A stretch of DNA of 64,000 bases from JBNAVJ01 sp049700455. GTDB taxonomy: Bacteria; Bacteroidota; Ignavibacteria; Tepidaquicellales; Tepidaquicellaceae. Below the pieces are notes generated by a model, which was given only the letters and a program-made list of their open reading frames with translations, was not told where the DNA came from and searched no databases. Positions 44,605 to 53,626 of this stretch are shown here, piece after piece. Position 1 is the stretch's first letter, and each line of letters opens with the position of its first letter. Where the stretch lies: NCBI GenBank assembly GCA_049700455.1, contig JBNAVJ010000006.1, positions 1 to 64,000 on the forward strand. Direction: 5' to 3'. The position numbers and the translations under genes were made by a program.

Positions 44605-45994
44605 TAACGCTCAATTTTTTTAGAACCAATCCCGTTGAGTAAGTAATTATACCTACTATTAAGCCGGGATAAATAGGTTCAATACCCAATAGGTAATGAT
44701 ATCTTCCATCCTGGGCATTAAGTATACCAAAGATTAGGGAAAATAATGATACTAAAAATGAAATAATCATTGCATAAAAAACATAATTATTTTTTACTTG
44801 CATCTTAGGAAAATATGAAGGGACTATGGCTATAAGTAAAGGGGGCACAGCAAGAGTACCGATTGTGTACCAGATATCTACAACTGATGGGATTAAAACA
44901 GCAATTACAATAGAAATAACGGTTACTATAATTAAACCTATGTTATTTAAAATTCTTGGGGAGATGTGCTTGAGAGATTTTTTGAGAATGTCATGTCCAA
45001 CGGTAGTTGCAGATACAAGTAGGTTGGAGTGAAAAGTTGACATTATAGTTGCCAGTAATCCTACAAAGAATAGACCTTTTGCAAAGTGAGGTAAGATTTT
45101 ATCAGCAAGTAATGGATATGACAGAGCAGGGTTTGTAATGTTCTGAATGTTTGCAAAAGCATAGAGCCCCGTTATTATTGTCATTGTGTCAAAGATAATC
45201 CAGAATATAAGTGAAATTAGCACGCCACGTTTTGCAATTTCAGGGCTCTTTGCTGCATAGCATCGCTGATGAAACGCTGGATCAACTATAGCCCACGATC
45301 CAATAAAGAACCATACCAGGAGATAGGAGATGGAATTATCACCAAATAAACTGATGTGGGAGGTTGGTAAACTTTTAAATAAGATAGAAGGATTTCCAAA
45401 TTCAATGAAACAAAAGGGGATAATAATTCCAAACCCAACATACATCATAATAAATTCAAAGATATTGACTCTAATATCACTTATTAATCCTCCCGTGAAG
45501 AGAAAAATAACAGAAACTAATAAAGTCAATATAATTGACCAGAACATACTTGTGCCAAAAATAAGTTGTATCAAGAGTGCAATCATCAAAAGATACGGAG
45601 CAGGTGTAGTCAGTAACACTACCATAAATGATGCAAATAGACTTACATTAGAACCAAAACTTTTCTCAAGTTTATCGGGAATTGTGAAAAGTTCTGCATT
45701 TCTAATTCGTTTGGCAAAAAAAATGGCAAAAATAAGAATAAAAAAGTAATATGGAAACGCATTCATTAGCCAGCTTGAAATCCCAAATCGATAGGTAAAC
45801 TCACCTACACCAAGAATTCCCCCATAGAATGTGGATACTATTGTTGCAACAAATGCTGGTAAAGTGACTCTTCTCCCAGCAACAATAAAATCTGCTTCGG
45901 AAACGTTTTGAAACTTTCTGGTGGTTCCAATAATAACTACAAGTACAAAATATAAGACGATAACAAGGATGTCGAAGGAATCAAAAGTTATCAT
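44591..45994 (-). CDS. Sodium:solute symporter (SSS) family transporter
   Basis: A 467 aa protein with about 13 membrane helices of the LeuT-fold SSS family. FVATIVSTFYGGILGVGEFTYRFG near the N-terminus and LLATIMSTFHSNLLVSATTVGHDI near helix 9 correspond to the sodium-binding helices. The substrate is unknown. It starts 4 bases inside the thiamine pyrophosphokinase gene, which makes thiamine or a precursor a reasonable guess (compare the proposed ThiV-type SSS carriers), but no riboswitch supports it. Confidence 0.87.
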   Translation of the reverse strand: MITFDSFDILVIVLYFVLVVIIGTTRKFQNVSEADFIVAGRRVTLPAFVATIVSTFYGGILGVGEFTYRFGISSWLMNAFPYYFFILIFAIFFAKRIRNAELFTIPDKLEKSFGSNVSLFASFMVVLLTTPAPYLLMIALLIQLIFGTSMFWSIILTLLVSVIFLFTGGLISDIRVNIFEFIMMYVGFGIIIPFCFIEFGNPSILFKSLPTSHISLFGDNSISYLLVWFFIGSWAIVDPAFHQRCYAAKSPEIAKRGVLISLIFWIIFDTMTIITGLYAFANIQNITNPALSYPLLADKILPHFAKGLFFVGLLATIMSTFHSNLLVSATTVGHDILKKSLKHISPRILNNIGLIIVTVISIVIAVLIPSVVDIWYTIGTLAVPPLLIAIVPSYFPKMQVKNNYVFYAMIISFLVSLFSLIFGILNAQDGRYHYLLGIEPIYPGLIVGIITYSTGLVLKKLSVIEKD

Positions 45995-46632
45995 ATTTTG
46001 TTAAAGTGTTTCTTAAACAGTAGAAGATTACCTTTTTTGAAACTTATTGAAACACGATTTGAAGATGCTACATTTAGAGTCCCTTCTCTTATTCCAAACT
46101 TGAGAGTTTCATTATTCAGAGCGTATTTGAGCCCGGTTGTAATAATTCCTCTTGCATCTGGCATTGGCATAAAAGAAACAACATATCCCTTTTTATAATT
46201 AAATACTGTTCTGTTTTTAATATAATATATCTCAAATTCTTTATCTAAAATTTTAATATCAAAAACTTTGTGATACCGTTTCATTACACTAAAATTATTT
46301 AATGTATGGTCAGGTCTCTCACTTATAGCTCCAACAATAGTAATTTCTTTAACAAAGTTTTTTTTAGCAAATAAAAGGGCTTTTTCAAAATCAGTGGTTT
46401 CCTGTTCTTCTATCTTTAAAATACTAACCCCCTGTTTCTTAAAAACCTGTAGAACTTTTTGCTTAATTGAGTCAAGATCTCCAAGTATCACATCTGGCTG
46501 AATCCCATATTCCAGGAGGTAATTGGCAGCTCCATCTGCACAAATAAGTAACTTATCTTTAAGTTTTAATCTTCTGAGAACATTGTCTGGGGGATTACCA
46601 TTGAGGAAAATAACAGATTTATTATGTTTCAT
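45991..46632 (-). CDS. Thiamine pyrophosphokinase
   Basis: It makes thiamine diphosphate from thiamine and ATP. The 213 aa sequence shows the family signature: LLICADGAANYLLEYGIQPDVILGDLDSI (metal-binding Asp cluster), then QETTDFEKAL, IVGAISERPDHTLNNF, and a small C-terminal beta domain with GLKYALNNETLKFG. The symporter gene is coupled by a 4-base overlap. The divergent VWA gene begins 109 bases upstream. No THI-box sequence was seen in the leader. Confidence 0.9.
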   Translation of the reverse strand: MKHNKSVIFLNGNPPDNVLRRLKLKDKLLICADGAANYLLEYGIQPDVILGDLDSIKQKVLQVFKKQGVSILKIEEQETTDFEKALLFAKKNFVKEITIVGAISERPDHTLNNFSVMKRYHKVFDIKILDKEFEIYYIKNRTVFNYKKGYVVSFMPMPDARGIITTGLKYALNNETLKFGIREGTLNVASSNRVSISFKKGNLLLFKKHFNKI

Positions 46633-46741
46633 TAGTAATGATATTATTGTATTATTATTTTGTTATAAGTCGTAGCTATAAATTCTGTACACTTGTAAAA
46701 AATAAGACCTTTACTTTATAAAAACAATTTATATTAAGCAA

Positions 46742-48931
46742 ATGGGTTTTCTAAACTCGGCGGTGCTTCTCGGTTTAGTCGGTATAGTAATACCAATTAT
46801 TATTCATTTACTAAATCTTCACAAGGTGCGGAAAGTCGAGTTTTCGTCTTTGATGTTTCTAAAAGCTATTGATGAATCAAAAGTAAAAAGAGTTCAGATA
46901 AAATATATCCTGTTACTGCTTCTCAGGATTTTGGTAATAGTAACTATAGTTCTTTCATTTGCCAATCCAGTTATTAATAAGAAAATTTCTGGACTTGATG
47001 GCGGAAAAAACCTTTGTATCGTTTATCTTGATAATTCTCAAAGTATGGGGCTTGTACAAAATGGGAAAAGTTTACTACAGTCTGCAAAAGAAAAGATAGA
47101 ACAACTAATTACTATAAATAAAAACATTTCAACTGTAAAGCTAATAACATCTTCAGATTTATATTTAACCACTAAGCTTGCAGAAACTCCTCTGGATTCG
47201 TTACGTTCTATTAATCTTACCTATCAGCCATTTTCATTTGCCAGGATATTACAACATCTTTCTAATACCATATTATCTAATAGAGATTTTCAAATTTTTG
47301 ATGTTTACATATTTTCGGATTTTGCTGGTGATGTTTTTTCTGGGATAGATGCAGTTACAATGAACGGTGAAAACTCTAGTAGAGTAAGACTTAATTTGAT
47401 TTTAATGAGGGGAGAAGGTGATGTTAGGGATATTGCTATTATTTCTGCTAAGTTGGTAAACAGGTTTTATAAACAAGGGGATAAAATAGATATATCGATT
47501 ACTATCAGAAATAACAGTAAGTTTCCGGTTAATAAAGCACAACTAAAAGCATATCTCAATGGTATTGTTGAAGCTGAACAGGTTTTCGATTTGAAAGGGA
47601 GTGAAAACAAAGAGATTATACTTCCAATTCGACCTGAGATGAATGGGTATTTCAAATGTAAATTACTTCTGGGTGAATCAGGTGATTCAGTATCTATTAA
47701 CCAGAGGGATTCTCGTTTACTAACTTTCAACAACAGTTATTATTTAACAGGTTTTATTCCAGCAGAAATTCCGGTAACTTTAATTACAGATGACAGGGGT
47801 TCGATGAGGTATTTAATATCGTTGTTTGAAATTGTTAACGAAGGTAGCCCGGTAATTAAGTATGATATCAAATCAAGCATTCCTCCAGTGGAAACTAAAA
47901 AAAGGAATCTCTTGATTATTAGTAAGCGGGAATTTGGTACGGATGACTTACTTAATGCAGCAAAATATTCAGAGTCTGGTGGTAATATGCTTGTTTTTAT
48001 TCCGCAGGGAATCAAGCAGGAGAGTTATAATTCTTTTTTTTCAAAAACTCTAAAAGCTTTTTCAATTGAAAATTCCAGTTCGGTTAATACCAATCTCCGT
48101 ATTAGTTTAATCAATTCTGGAGCCTCTTTACTTTCAGGGGTATTTCGTAGTCAGTCAGAACAAAATCAGTTTTTATTGTCTGATACTCTCTCGAGAGTTT
48201 TTGTTAAGAATAATTATTTTCTCAAAGGAGAGTTAACCAATCAGGTGATTCTTGGATTTAATAATAACGCTGTTTTATTTCAGGAGTTCCAAACTTTAAG
48301 TAATAATTATTTGGTCTTTACTGTTTCTCCTGATGAAACTACTTCCGACTTTCCTAAAAATTATCTTTTTGCACCTGTGGTTTTGAACAGCATATATTAT
48401 TTGAGTAATGTTAATTTGTCAGATAATGGTTATCTTATAGGAGGTTCTACTGTTTTAAGATGCAATTCGACTTCAGAGCCTGTTTCGATAATAGCGGGTA
48501 ATAAAAACATTCCTGTAGATAGTTCATCTTTTATAAAAGTATTAAATGCTAATCGTTCCAATGGGAAAGCTGTTTTGATTCTTCCAAATAACATTATAAC
48601 AGAACCTAACTTTTATTTTGTGAAGAATAAAGATAATAGTGAAGAGGTATTTAGTGTAAACGTTGATTCATCAGAATCTAATTTTAATGTTGAAAGTCAG
48701 GCAAGGATAAAAGAAAAAATCTCCAGATATTCTTTTGCATCAGTAGAATACTATGAGGGTTTTCATAATACAGACGATTTTTTTTCGGCTCAGATTTTCA
48801 GAACAGGATTATACAGGTTGCTTTTAGTAATTGCAATTATTTTACTTATTGTGGAGATGTTTTATTCAAGAAAATTAAGTTTGCAAGTATCTACGACTGC
48901 AAATGGGTTTGAAAAACAGGGTTCCCGTTAA
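46742..48931 (+). CDS. BatA/VWA-domain membrane protein
   Basis: A 729 aa inner-membrane protein. The N-terminus (1-80) is the BatA-type domain: two helices with IPIIIHLLNLHKVRKVEFSSLMFLK between them. A VWA domain follows with an intact metal-site motif DNSQS (97-101). Then come beta-rich extracytoplasmic domains (an IRNNSKFPVNKAQL fibronectin-like region and a ThuA/glutamine-amidotransferase-like region with VTLITDDRGSMRYLI), and a last helix at about 693-712. Related proteins in Bacteroidota belong to aerotolerance or protein-complex assembly clusters with a MoxR ATPase, which is not present here. It overlaps the zincin-like gene by 29 bases. Confidence 0.85.
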   Translation: MGFLNSAVLLGLVGIVIPIIIHLLNLHKVRKVEFSSLMFLKAIDESKVKRVQIKYILLLLLRILVIVTIVLSFANPVINKKISGLDGGKNLCIVYLDNSQSMGLVQNGKSLLQSAKEKIEQLITINKNISTVKLITSSDLYLTTKLAETPLDSLRSINLTYQPFSFARILQHLSNTILSNRDFQIFDVYIFSDFAGDVFSGIDAVTMNGENSSRVRLNLILMRGEGDVRDIAIISAKLVNRFYKQGDKIDISITIRNNSKFPVNKAQLKAYLNGIVEAEQVFDLKGSENKEIILPIRPEMNGYFKCKLLLGESGDSVSINQRDSRLLTFNNSYYLTGFIPAEIPVTLITDDRGSMRYLISLFEIVNEGSPVIKYDIKSSIPPVETKKRNLLIISKREFGTDDLLNAAKYSESGGNMLVFIPQGIKQESYNSFFSKTLKAFSIENSSSVNTNLRISLINSGASLLSGVFRSQSEQNQFLLSDTLSRVFVKNNYFLKGELTNQVILGFNNNAVLFQEFQTLSNNYLVFTVSPDETTSDFPKNYLFAPVVLNSIYYLSNVNLSDNGYLIGGSTVLRCNSTSEPVSIIAGNKNIPVDSSSFIKVLNANRSNGKAVLILPNNIITEPNFYFVKNKDNSEEVFSVNVDSSESNFNVESQARIKEKISRYSFASVEYYEGFHNTDDFFSAQIFRTGLYRLLLVIAIILLIVEMFYSRKLSLQVSTTANGFEKQGSR

Positions 48932-50519
48932 GTGGAATCTTAACAATATTATTTCTTATTTTGCTACAATACTGGTATTGTTTACTTCTCTTTTCATTAT
49001 TATTGTCTATTATTATAGAGATAGTAATTACACGGTAGAGATTTTGAAACCTGCTAATAATGGTCTTATTTCAGGAGATTTTTCGGTTGAGCTTTTGGTA
49101 ATGGGCAATGCTGATGTGTTAAGGATATATATAGACGACTCACTTGTTGAACGGCGAGCTTTAAATATAGGTCCTGAATCTGCTCAAGCATCTATTCAGA
49201 AAATTCTTATGACATCAAAGGGATTGACTGAAAAAAAACATATAATTAGAGCAGAACTTGATAGAGGCTTGTTATCAGTTAAAAAAGTCAGTGAAATAAA
49301 TATTGATTACATCAAGTTTGAAAGGGACACTTTATCAATACGGAATCAAAACCTGGACAAAAATCTTGAAATGGTTTTTAGAGATTTGATTCCTGATTAT
49401 TATGTTGTGCTTGATTCTCTAAGAAGAAAATACCCTGTAGTATGGAAATACAATCCAATTTATACTGGTATTAAAAACAAAATATTGGATAGCACAAAGT
49501 ATATAAACATACGAACCCTTTTCAGGAAGATGTTTTTTGCACTTGAAGAAAATCTCGATGATGAAATTTACTATATTGCACACTTGATAAATGTGGAACT
49601 TTATAAGCATTCTATTCCTTTCTGGATATCATTTTACAATCGTATAAGTAATAACAATTACAGGACAACTTTTCTGCTTTCGTACAAAATTGTTAGAACT
49701 ATGAAGGTAGAGATTCCTAATGGAGAGGTTGAAGTACTTGTAATTACACGTCTCGATAAACTAAATAGGGTAGAGCGTTTTCTTGGTATGCAGGTCCCTG
49801 AAACACCAGTTCCTCTTGTTATTGAAGAGCGAATCCAGGAGGAGGCAAATGCTATTATTGATTTTATCAACGACCGTCAAAATTCAATAAAGGAATTCAG
49901 GGGACTATATTACTTTTCACAACCTTCTTATAATCTCCACCTGCGTCAGATGGTAAGAAGGAGCTTAATTGATGTTTTTGGAAAGAAACCTTCTAAATCA
50001 ATAATAGAAGAGTTTTTAACTCTAAGTACAGCATACCATGAGACAAACCATTACTTAAATACTATTACCTGCGTGCAAATGTCATCTATTATTCAAGATG
50101 TTTTAAATTATTTTGTAAAAAAGCAAAAAGAAAGTTCAGTAGAATCTTCTACATTTAAGGACCCGCCCAGGATCAGGAACCTGTATTACTTTGCCAGTCT
50201 TGCCAATGAAGAGGTGTCATCTTATCTTTATCAAATTTCCCGTAGCAGGGAGTTATCCAAATATTTGTTGTATAAAATGATTGACTGTATGTTGAAATAT
50301 GATTACAACGAATTGGGCTTACACTGGATTGCAAAGGTAGTATTATTCTTGATTGGTAATGAATATGGTTTTGTAACAGGTGATTTATTATTTAAGAATT
50401 ATCCGGAGAATGAAACACAGTGGCTTGAGTTAGCAAAGAAAATTATCGAGCAAAAACCAGAATCAATTGTTGAGAAAACTACACAGGCATTTCTGAAACA
50501 ATTTGTGATAATTCAATAA
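48903..50519 (+). CDS. Membrane-anchored putative zinc metallopeptidase (HETNH)
   Basis: A 538 aa protein of unrecognised family. One membrane helix (about 17-37) anchors a large, probably periplasmic, part. A small Ig-like domain (about 42-140; VEILKPANNGLISGDFSVELLVMG) precedes an alpha-rich domain. There His379-Glu380-Thr-Asn-His383 forms a zincin HExxH motif on a helix (STAYHETNHYLN), and Asn435-Glu436-Glu437 (LANEEVSSYLYQ) lies about 55 residues downstream, where gluzincins carry their third ligand. This points to a peptidase, not proven. Translation is coupled to the VWA gene, so the two are probably partners. Confidence 0.75.
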   Translation: MGLKNRVPVKWNLNNIISYFATILVLFTSLFIIIVYYYRDSNYTVEILKPANNGLISGDFSVELLVMGNADVLRIYIDDSLVERRALNIGPESAQASIQKILMTSKGLTEKKHIIRAELDRGLLSVKKVSEINIDYIKFERDTLSIRNQNLDKNLEMVFRDLIPDYYVVLDSLRRKYPVVWKYNPIYTGIKNKILDSTKYINIRTLFRKMFFALEENLDDEIYYIAHLINVELYKHSIPFWISFYNRISNNNYRTTFLLSYKIVRTMKVEIPNGEVEVLVITRLDKLNRVERFLGMQVPETPVPLVIEERIQEEANAIIDFINDRQNSIKEFRGLYYFSQPSYNLHLRQMVRRSLIDVFGKKPSKSIIEEFLTLSTAYHETNHYLNTITCVQMSSIIQDVLNYFVKKQKESSVESSTFKDPPRIRNLYYFASLANEEVSSYLYQISRSRELSKYLLYKMIDCMLKYDYNELGLHWIAKVVLFLIGNEYGFVTGDLLFKNYPENETQWLELAKKIIEQKPESIVEKTTQAFLKQFVIIQ

Positions 50520-50591
50520 TAATATTGATTTTATAGAATAGAAAATCTAATTTATTTTATTTAAAGGTTTGATAAACTAAAAAATTTGCCT

Positions 50592-52190
50592 ATGAAAAAG
50601 AGTGTTACTGTTTTTTTAATCTTTTCGTTTTTTATAGTTCCCCTTGTTAAAGGTCAGGAACTATCAATTCCGAGCGGTACCGGTAGATATGAAGCTTTAG
50701 GATTTAACCCGTTTATGGTAGATCCCGCATTTGATTTAAATCGCAATCCTTCCTATGGTTATATGTACCGTAATTATGTGTTTGGAGATATTGGAAGAGC
50801 AGATAATTCTGAGCCAAACATATATAAACTACGCAACCAATATATTGGTGTGAATTTTGGACTCGGCAAAAGTGTTTACCTCGGCTTTATTGTTAATAAA
50901 AATGAAGGTAGAATGTTTGACAGTGTTTTTTATGTAAATAAACCTTGGGGGATGGGAAGTCTTGGAATGGAGATGCCAGTTGTTCCAGTTAAAGCGTTTG
51001 TTGGTATTGCCCCTACTGAGAAGTTTTCTCTTGCTATTTCGGGTTATTTCGCTCGAAAATCTGCTGATAGTTCAAAGCCATTTCTTAATATTCAACAACT
51101 TGATACTACAAATCAAGGGATTGGGAACTGGTTTGAATACTTTAGGCATACTCAGATAGGTAATAGTATGGAGTATAAATCGTCAGTTATTGGAGTAAAT
51201 CTTGGCACACTGGGCCGGTTTAAAGATGGTTATGTCGAAGCAACTATTGATTTTAAGTTTAACAATTATTCTTACAAGAATAACTATGATACAGTTCTTA
51301 CGACACGATATCATCGTTGGGCTCAACCTCCTCAACTATCAGATTCAACTTCGACTGTTAATGTGAGGTCAATTAGTTTATCTGTTGAAAATGACGGAAT
51401 GATGGAATTCAACGGGTTTACCCGTGCTTTTATTACAGCTAATAGGGAAAATCAAATTTATGTTGTTCCGTATTTTCAAATAGGGTTTTTTAGCTGGAAG
51501 CCCAAATATACTCCTACTGATTCGAAAAATGACACCCTTCCTAAGAGACCTTACATAAATACAATTACTCACGATTATGATTATAGTTATTTTAATCTTC
51601 AAACGGGTGTTGGTATAAATATGCCTGTTTTTGAAAAAGGTTTACTTGCCTGTGGACTTTCGTTTGGCTACAATAGTTTCAAGGTAACTTCCACTGATAT
51701 AGATACCCGTTTTACTGGTAACGGCATAGCTCCTGGAAGCAATGATACGGTGAAAACAACCTCTACAACTACTGAAAATTTCAAATACTCTCGCATTCAA
51801 TTTCCTAAATTAAACCTTGGTCTTGAATGGTCTTTTACTTCCTGGCTTACGGGTAGAATTGGTTATTCGAGATCATTACTAAGCGATAAGGTGGATTACT
51901 CAAACCAAACCACTATTACACAGGTTCAAATTAGTGTAGTTCCTACTTTTAATAATAGGGTGTTATCTTCTGTTATAAATGATAACAGTACAAATGTATA
52001 TAGTGCCTTATTACCAAGCGATCCAATACAGACTATTTCTCTTGGTTTAGGTTTTCACTTCGATAGATTCAGTATAGATGGTATGATAGGGGAAAAGTTC
52101 TTCCAGAAAGGTCCCAATATACTTAGTGGGCAGGATGACAAAGAGTTATTTGGAGTGCTTTCAGCATCCTACAATTTTAATTTCAAATGA
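50592..52190 (+). CDS. Predicted outer-membrane beta-barrel protein
   Basis: A 532 aa protein with a signal peptide (residues 1-22, KKSVTVFLIFSFFIVPLVKGQ). The mature sequence is made of alternating amphipathic strands, e.g. YIGVNFGLGKSVYLGFIVN, LLACGLSFGYNSFKV and SFTSWLTGRIGYSRS, and ends in ELFGVLSASYNFNFK, an aromatic C-terminal strand usual for outer-membrane barrels. It may be a transporter or PorV/FadL-like protein, but no specific family was recognised. ATG 50592 is preferred over TTG 50586. Confidence 0.75.
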   Translation: MKKSVTVFLIFSFFIVPLVKGQELSIPSGTGRYEALGFNPFMVDPAFDLNRNPSYGYMYRNYVFGDIGRADNSEPNIYKLRNQYIGVNFGLGKSVYLGFIVNKNEGRMFDSVFYVNKPWGMGSLGMEMPVVPVKAFVGIAPTEKFSLAISGYFARKSADSSKPFLNIQQLDTTNQGIGNWFEYFRHTQIGNSMEYKSSVIGVNLGTLGRFKDGYVEATIDFKFNNYSYKNNYDTVLTTRYHRWAQPPQLSDSTSTVNVRSISLSVENDGMMEFNGFTRAFITANRENQIYVVPYFQIGFFSWKPKYTPTDSKNDTLPKRPYINTITHDYDYSYFNLQTGVGINMPVFEKGLLACGLSFGYNSFKVTSTDIDTRFTGNGIAPGSNDTVKTTSTTTENFKYSRIQFPKLNLGLEWSFTSWLTGRIGYSRSLLSDKVDYSNQTTITQVQISVVPTFNNRVLSSVINDNSTNVYSALLPSDPIQTISLGLGFHFDRFSIDGMIGEKFFQKGPNILSGQDDKELFGVLSASYNFNFK

Positions 52191-52225
52191 AAAAGATTTA
52201 TATTAAATAAATTAAAGTAGGAAAT

Positions 52226-52612
52226 ATGAAACCCACTTTTTTACAGGATTCAACTCAGCCACCAAACTATGGTTACAACCAACCTCCAAATTATCCACCA
52301 CCACCCCCGCCACCGCCGCCGCCGCAATATGGCCAGTCATCAAGCGGAGGGGGTGCAAGTACGAAAGCAATCCTGGCTCTAGTATTTGGTATTGCTGCGT
52401 ACCTTTTTTGTCCATTTATCTTTGGAATAGTGGCGTGGATATTAGGTGCCGGCGAAAAGAAAGCAATTGAACAGGGATTATCGTCGAAAGAAGGACGGGG
52501 ATTTGCAGTAGCAGGAATGTGGCTTGGAATAGTTAATGTGATTCTCAGTGTGCTTGGAATTTTATTTTACCTTTTTATTTTTATTATTGCTGTAGCCGTT
52601 AATTCTAATTGA
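52226..52612 (+). CDS. DUF4190 membrane protein with poly-proline N-terminus
   Basis: A 128 aa protein. The N-terminal ~45 residues are Pro/Gln/Tyr-rich with ten consecutive prolines (about residues 24-33), then a Gly/Ser hinge. The rest is the DUF4190 module: two membrane helices (about 48-72 and 95-125) around GAGEKKAIEQGLSSKEGRGFAVAGMWLG. The cytosolic or periplasmic proline tail may bind SH3-like partners and will need EF-P for translation. Its stop codon directly abuts that of the convergent nucleotidyltransferase gene, with no bases between. Confidence 0.82.
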   Translation: MKPTFLQDSTQPPNYGYNQPPNYPPPPPPPPPPQYGQSSSGGGASTKAILALVFGIAAYLFCPFIFGIVAWILGAGEKKAIEQGLSSKEGRGFAVAGMWLGIVNVILSVLGILFYLFIFIIAVAVNSN

Positions 52613-53626
52613 TTATTCAGAACCTGTAATTTCTGAATAGTCTCCGAGATTTATCGTGCCACTAAACTTTGTTATGCGTGTCTGATAGCCGAGAAGAGAT
52701 TGAGATAGGTTGCTATTCTCAATGACACTATTGTTATGTATGATTGTATGTGAAATCTTTGAGTTAGTAACCACCACACCATCACAGATGGTAACATTTG
52801 GCCCAATTATAGAACCGGTTATCTTTGCAGTGTGTGCAATATATACTGGGGGTATTATTTTACAGGTTTTTATTATATATTTATTGTTGTGTTTTTTAAG
52901 TAAGTATTCGTTTGTAGATAGTAATGTTTCAATCTTTCCACAATCAAGCCAACCATCAACCTTAAAAGTTTTCATCTTTTCTCCGTTATCAAGCATTAAT
53001 TGTAAAGCATCGGTCAATTGAAATTCTGATTTGGTTTGAATACCATTAGCAATAATATGTTCAAGTGAATTAAATAATAGTAAAGGGTTTCTGATTAAAT
53101 AAATACCAACAATTGCATCTTTTGAGGGGGAGACTTCTTCAGATTCAGGTTTTTCTACCATTCTGGTTATGAAGCCGTTACTATTGGTCTCAACAACGCC
53201 GAAACGTTTTGGGTTATCAACCCGTTTTATTCCAATAAGTGAATACTTGCTTTGGGCAATTGCTTTCAGATTAACATCAAATAAGGTGTCTCCAAGTATG
53301 ATTAAGACGTTATCTTTTTTTCTAATATTTTCTCTGGCGCAATATATTGCATGACCTAAGCCAAGTGCTTCAGTTTGTTCAATGAAGGTAAAGTTGGCTT
53401 TGTAATTATCTGTAAGATATGTTGCAATTTTATCCCCAAAAATTCCCGTTATAAGTATTATTTCATCTGCAATTTTAGTCTTGATAATATCCTCGACAAT
53501 AAAACTAATCATCGGCTTACCTGCAACATTTATAAGAACTTTTGCCTGTGTAAGAGTGTGTGGCCTTAAGCGTGTTCCATAGCCGGCAACAGGAATAATA
53601 ACTTTCAATTTTTTCTTTTCACTCAT
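52613..53626 (-). CDS. Sugar-1-phosphate nucleotidyltransferase (RmlA/GlmU-like)
   Basis: A 337 aa NDP-sugar pyrophosphorylase. The nucleotide-binding loop VAGYGTRLRPHTLTQAKVL (residues 13-31) and IEQTEALGLGHAIYCA (about 82-97) are standard. The C-terminal ~90 residues form hexapeptide repeats (ITGSIIGPNVTICDGVVV). The product could be dTDP-, UDP- or GDP-sugar; the sequence does not decide. It probably feeds surface glycan synthesis together with the epimerase and glycosyltransferase further along this strand. It overlaps alaS by 8 bases. Confidence 0.86.
   Translation of the reverse strand: MSEKKKLKVIIPVAGYGTRLRPHTLTQAKVLINVAGKPMISFIVEDIIKTKIADEIILITGIFGDKIATYLTDNYKANFTFIEQTEALGLGHAIYCARENIRKKDNVLIILGDTLFDVNLKAIAQSKYSLIGIKRVDNPKRFGVVETNSNGFITRMVEKPESEEVSPSKDAIVGIYLIRNPLLLFNSLEHIIANGIQTKSEFQLTDALQLMLDNGEKMKTFKVDGWLDCGKIETLLSTNEYLLKKHNNKYIIKTCKIIPPVYIAHTAKITGSIIGPNVTICDGVVVTNSKISHTIIHNNSVIENSNLSQSLLGYQTRITKFSGTINLGDYSEITGSE

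Noticed and set aside
46690..46740. Bacteroidota-type promoter before the VWA gene (TTG near 46693, TACTTTAT near 46712)
   Set aside because: The -7 box has at least two mismatches and the spacing is loose; not better than chance in AT-rich DNA.
46633..46741. TPP riboswitch upstream of thiamine pyrophosphokinase
   Set aside because: No conserved THI-box sequences are visible in the 109-base divergent region.
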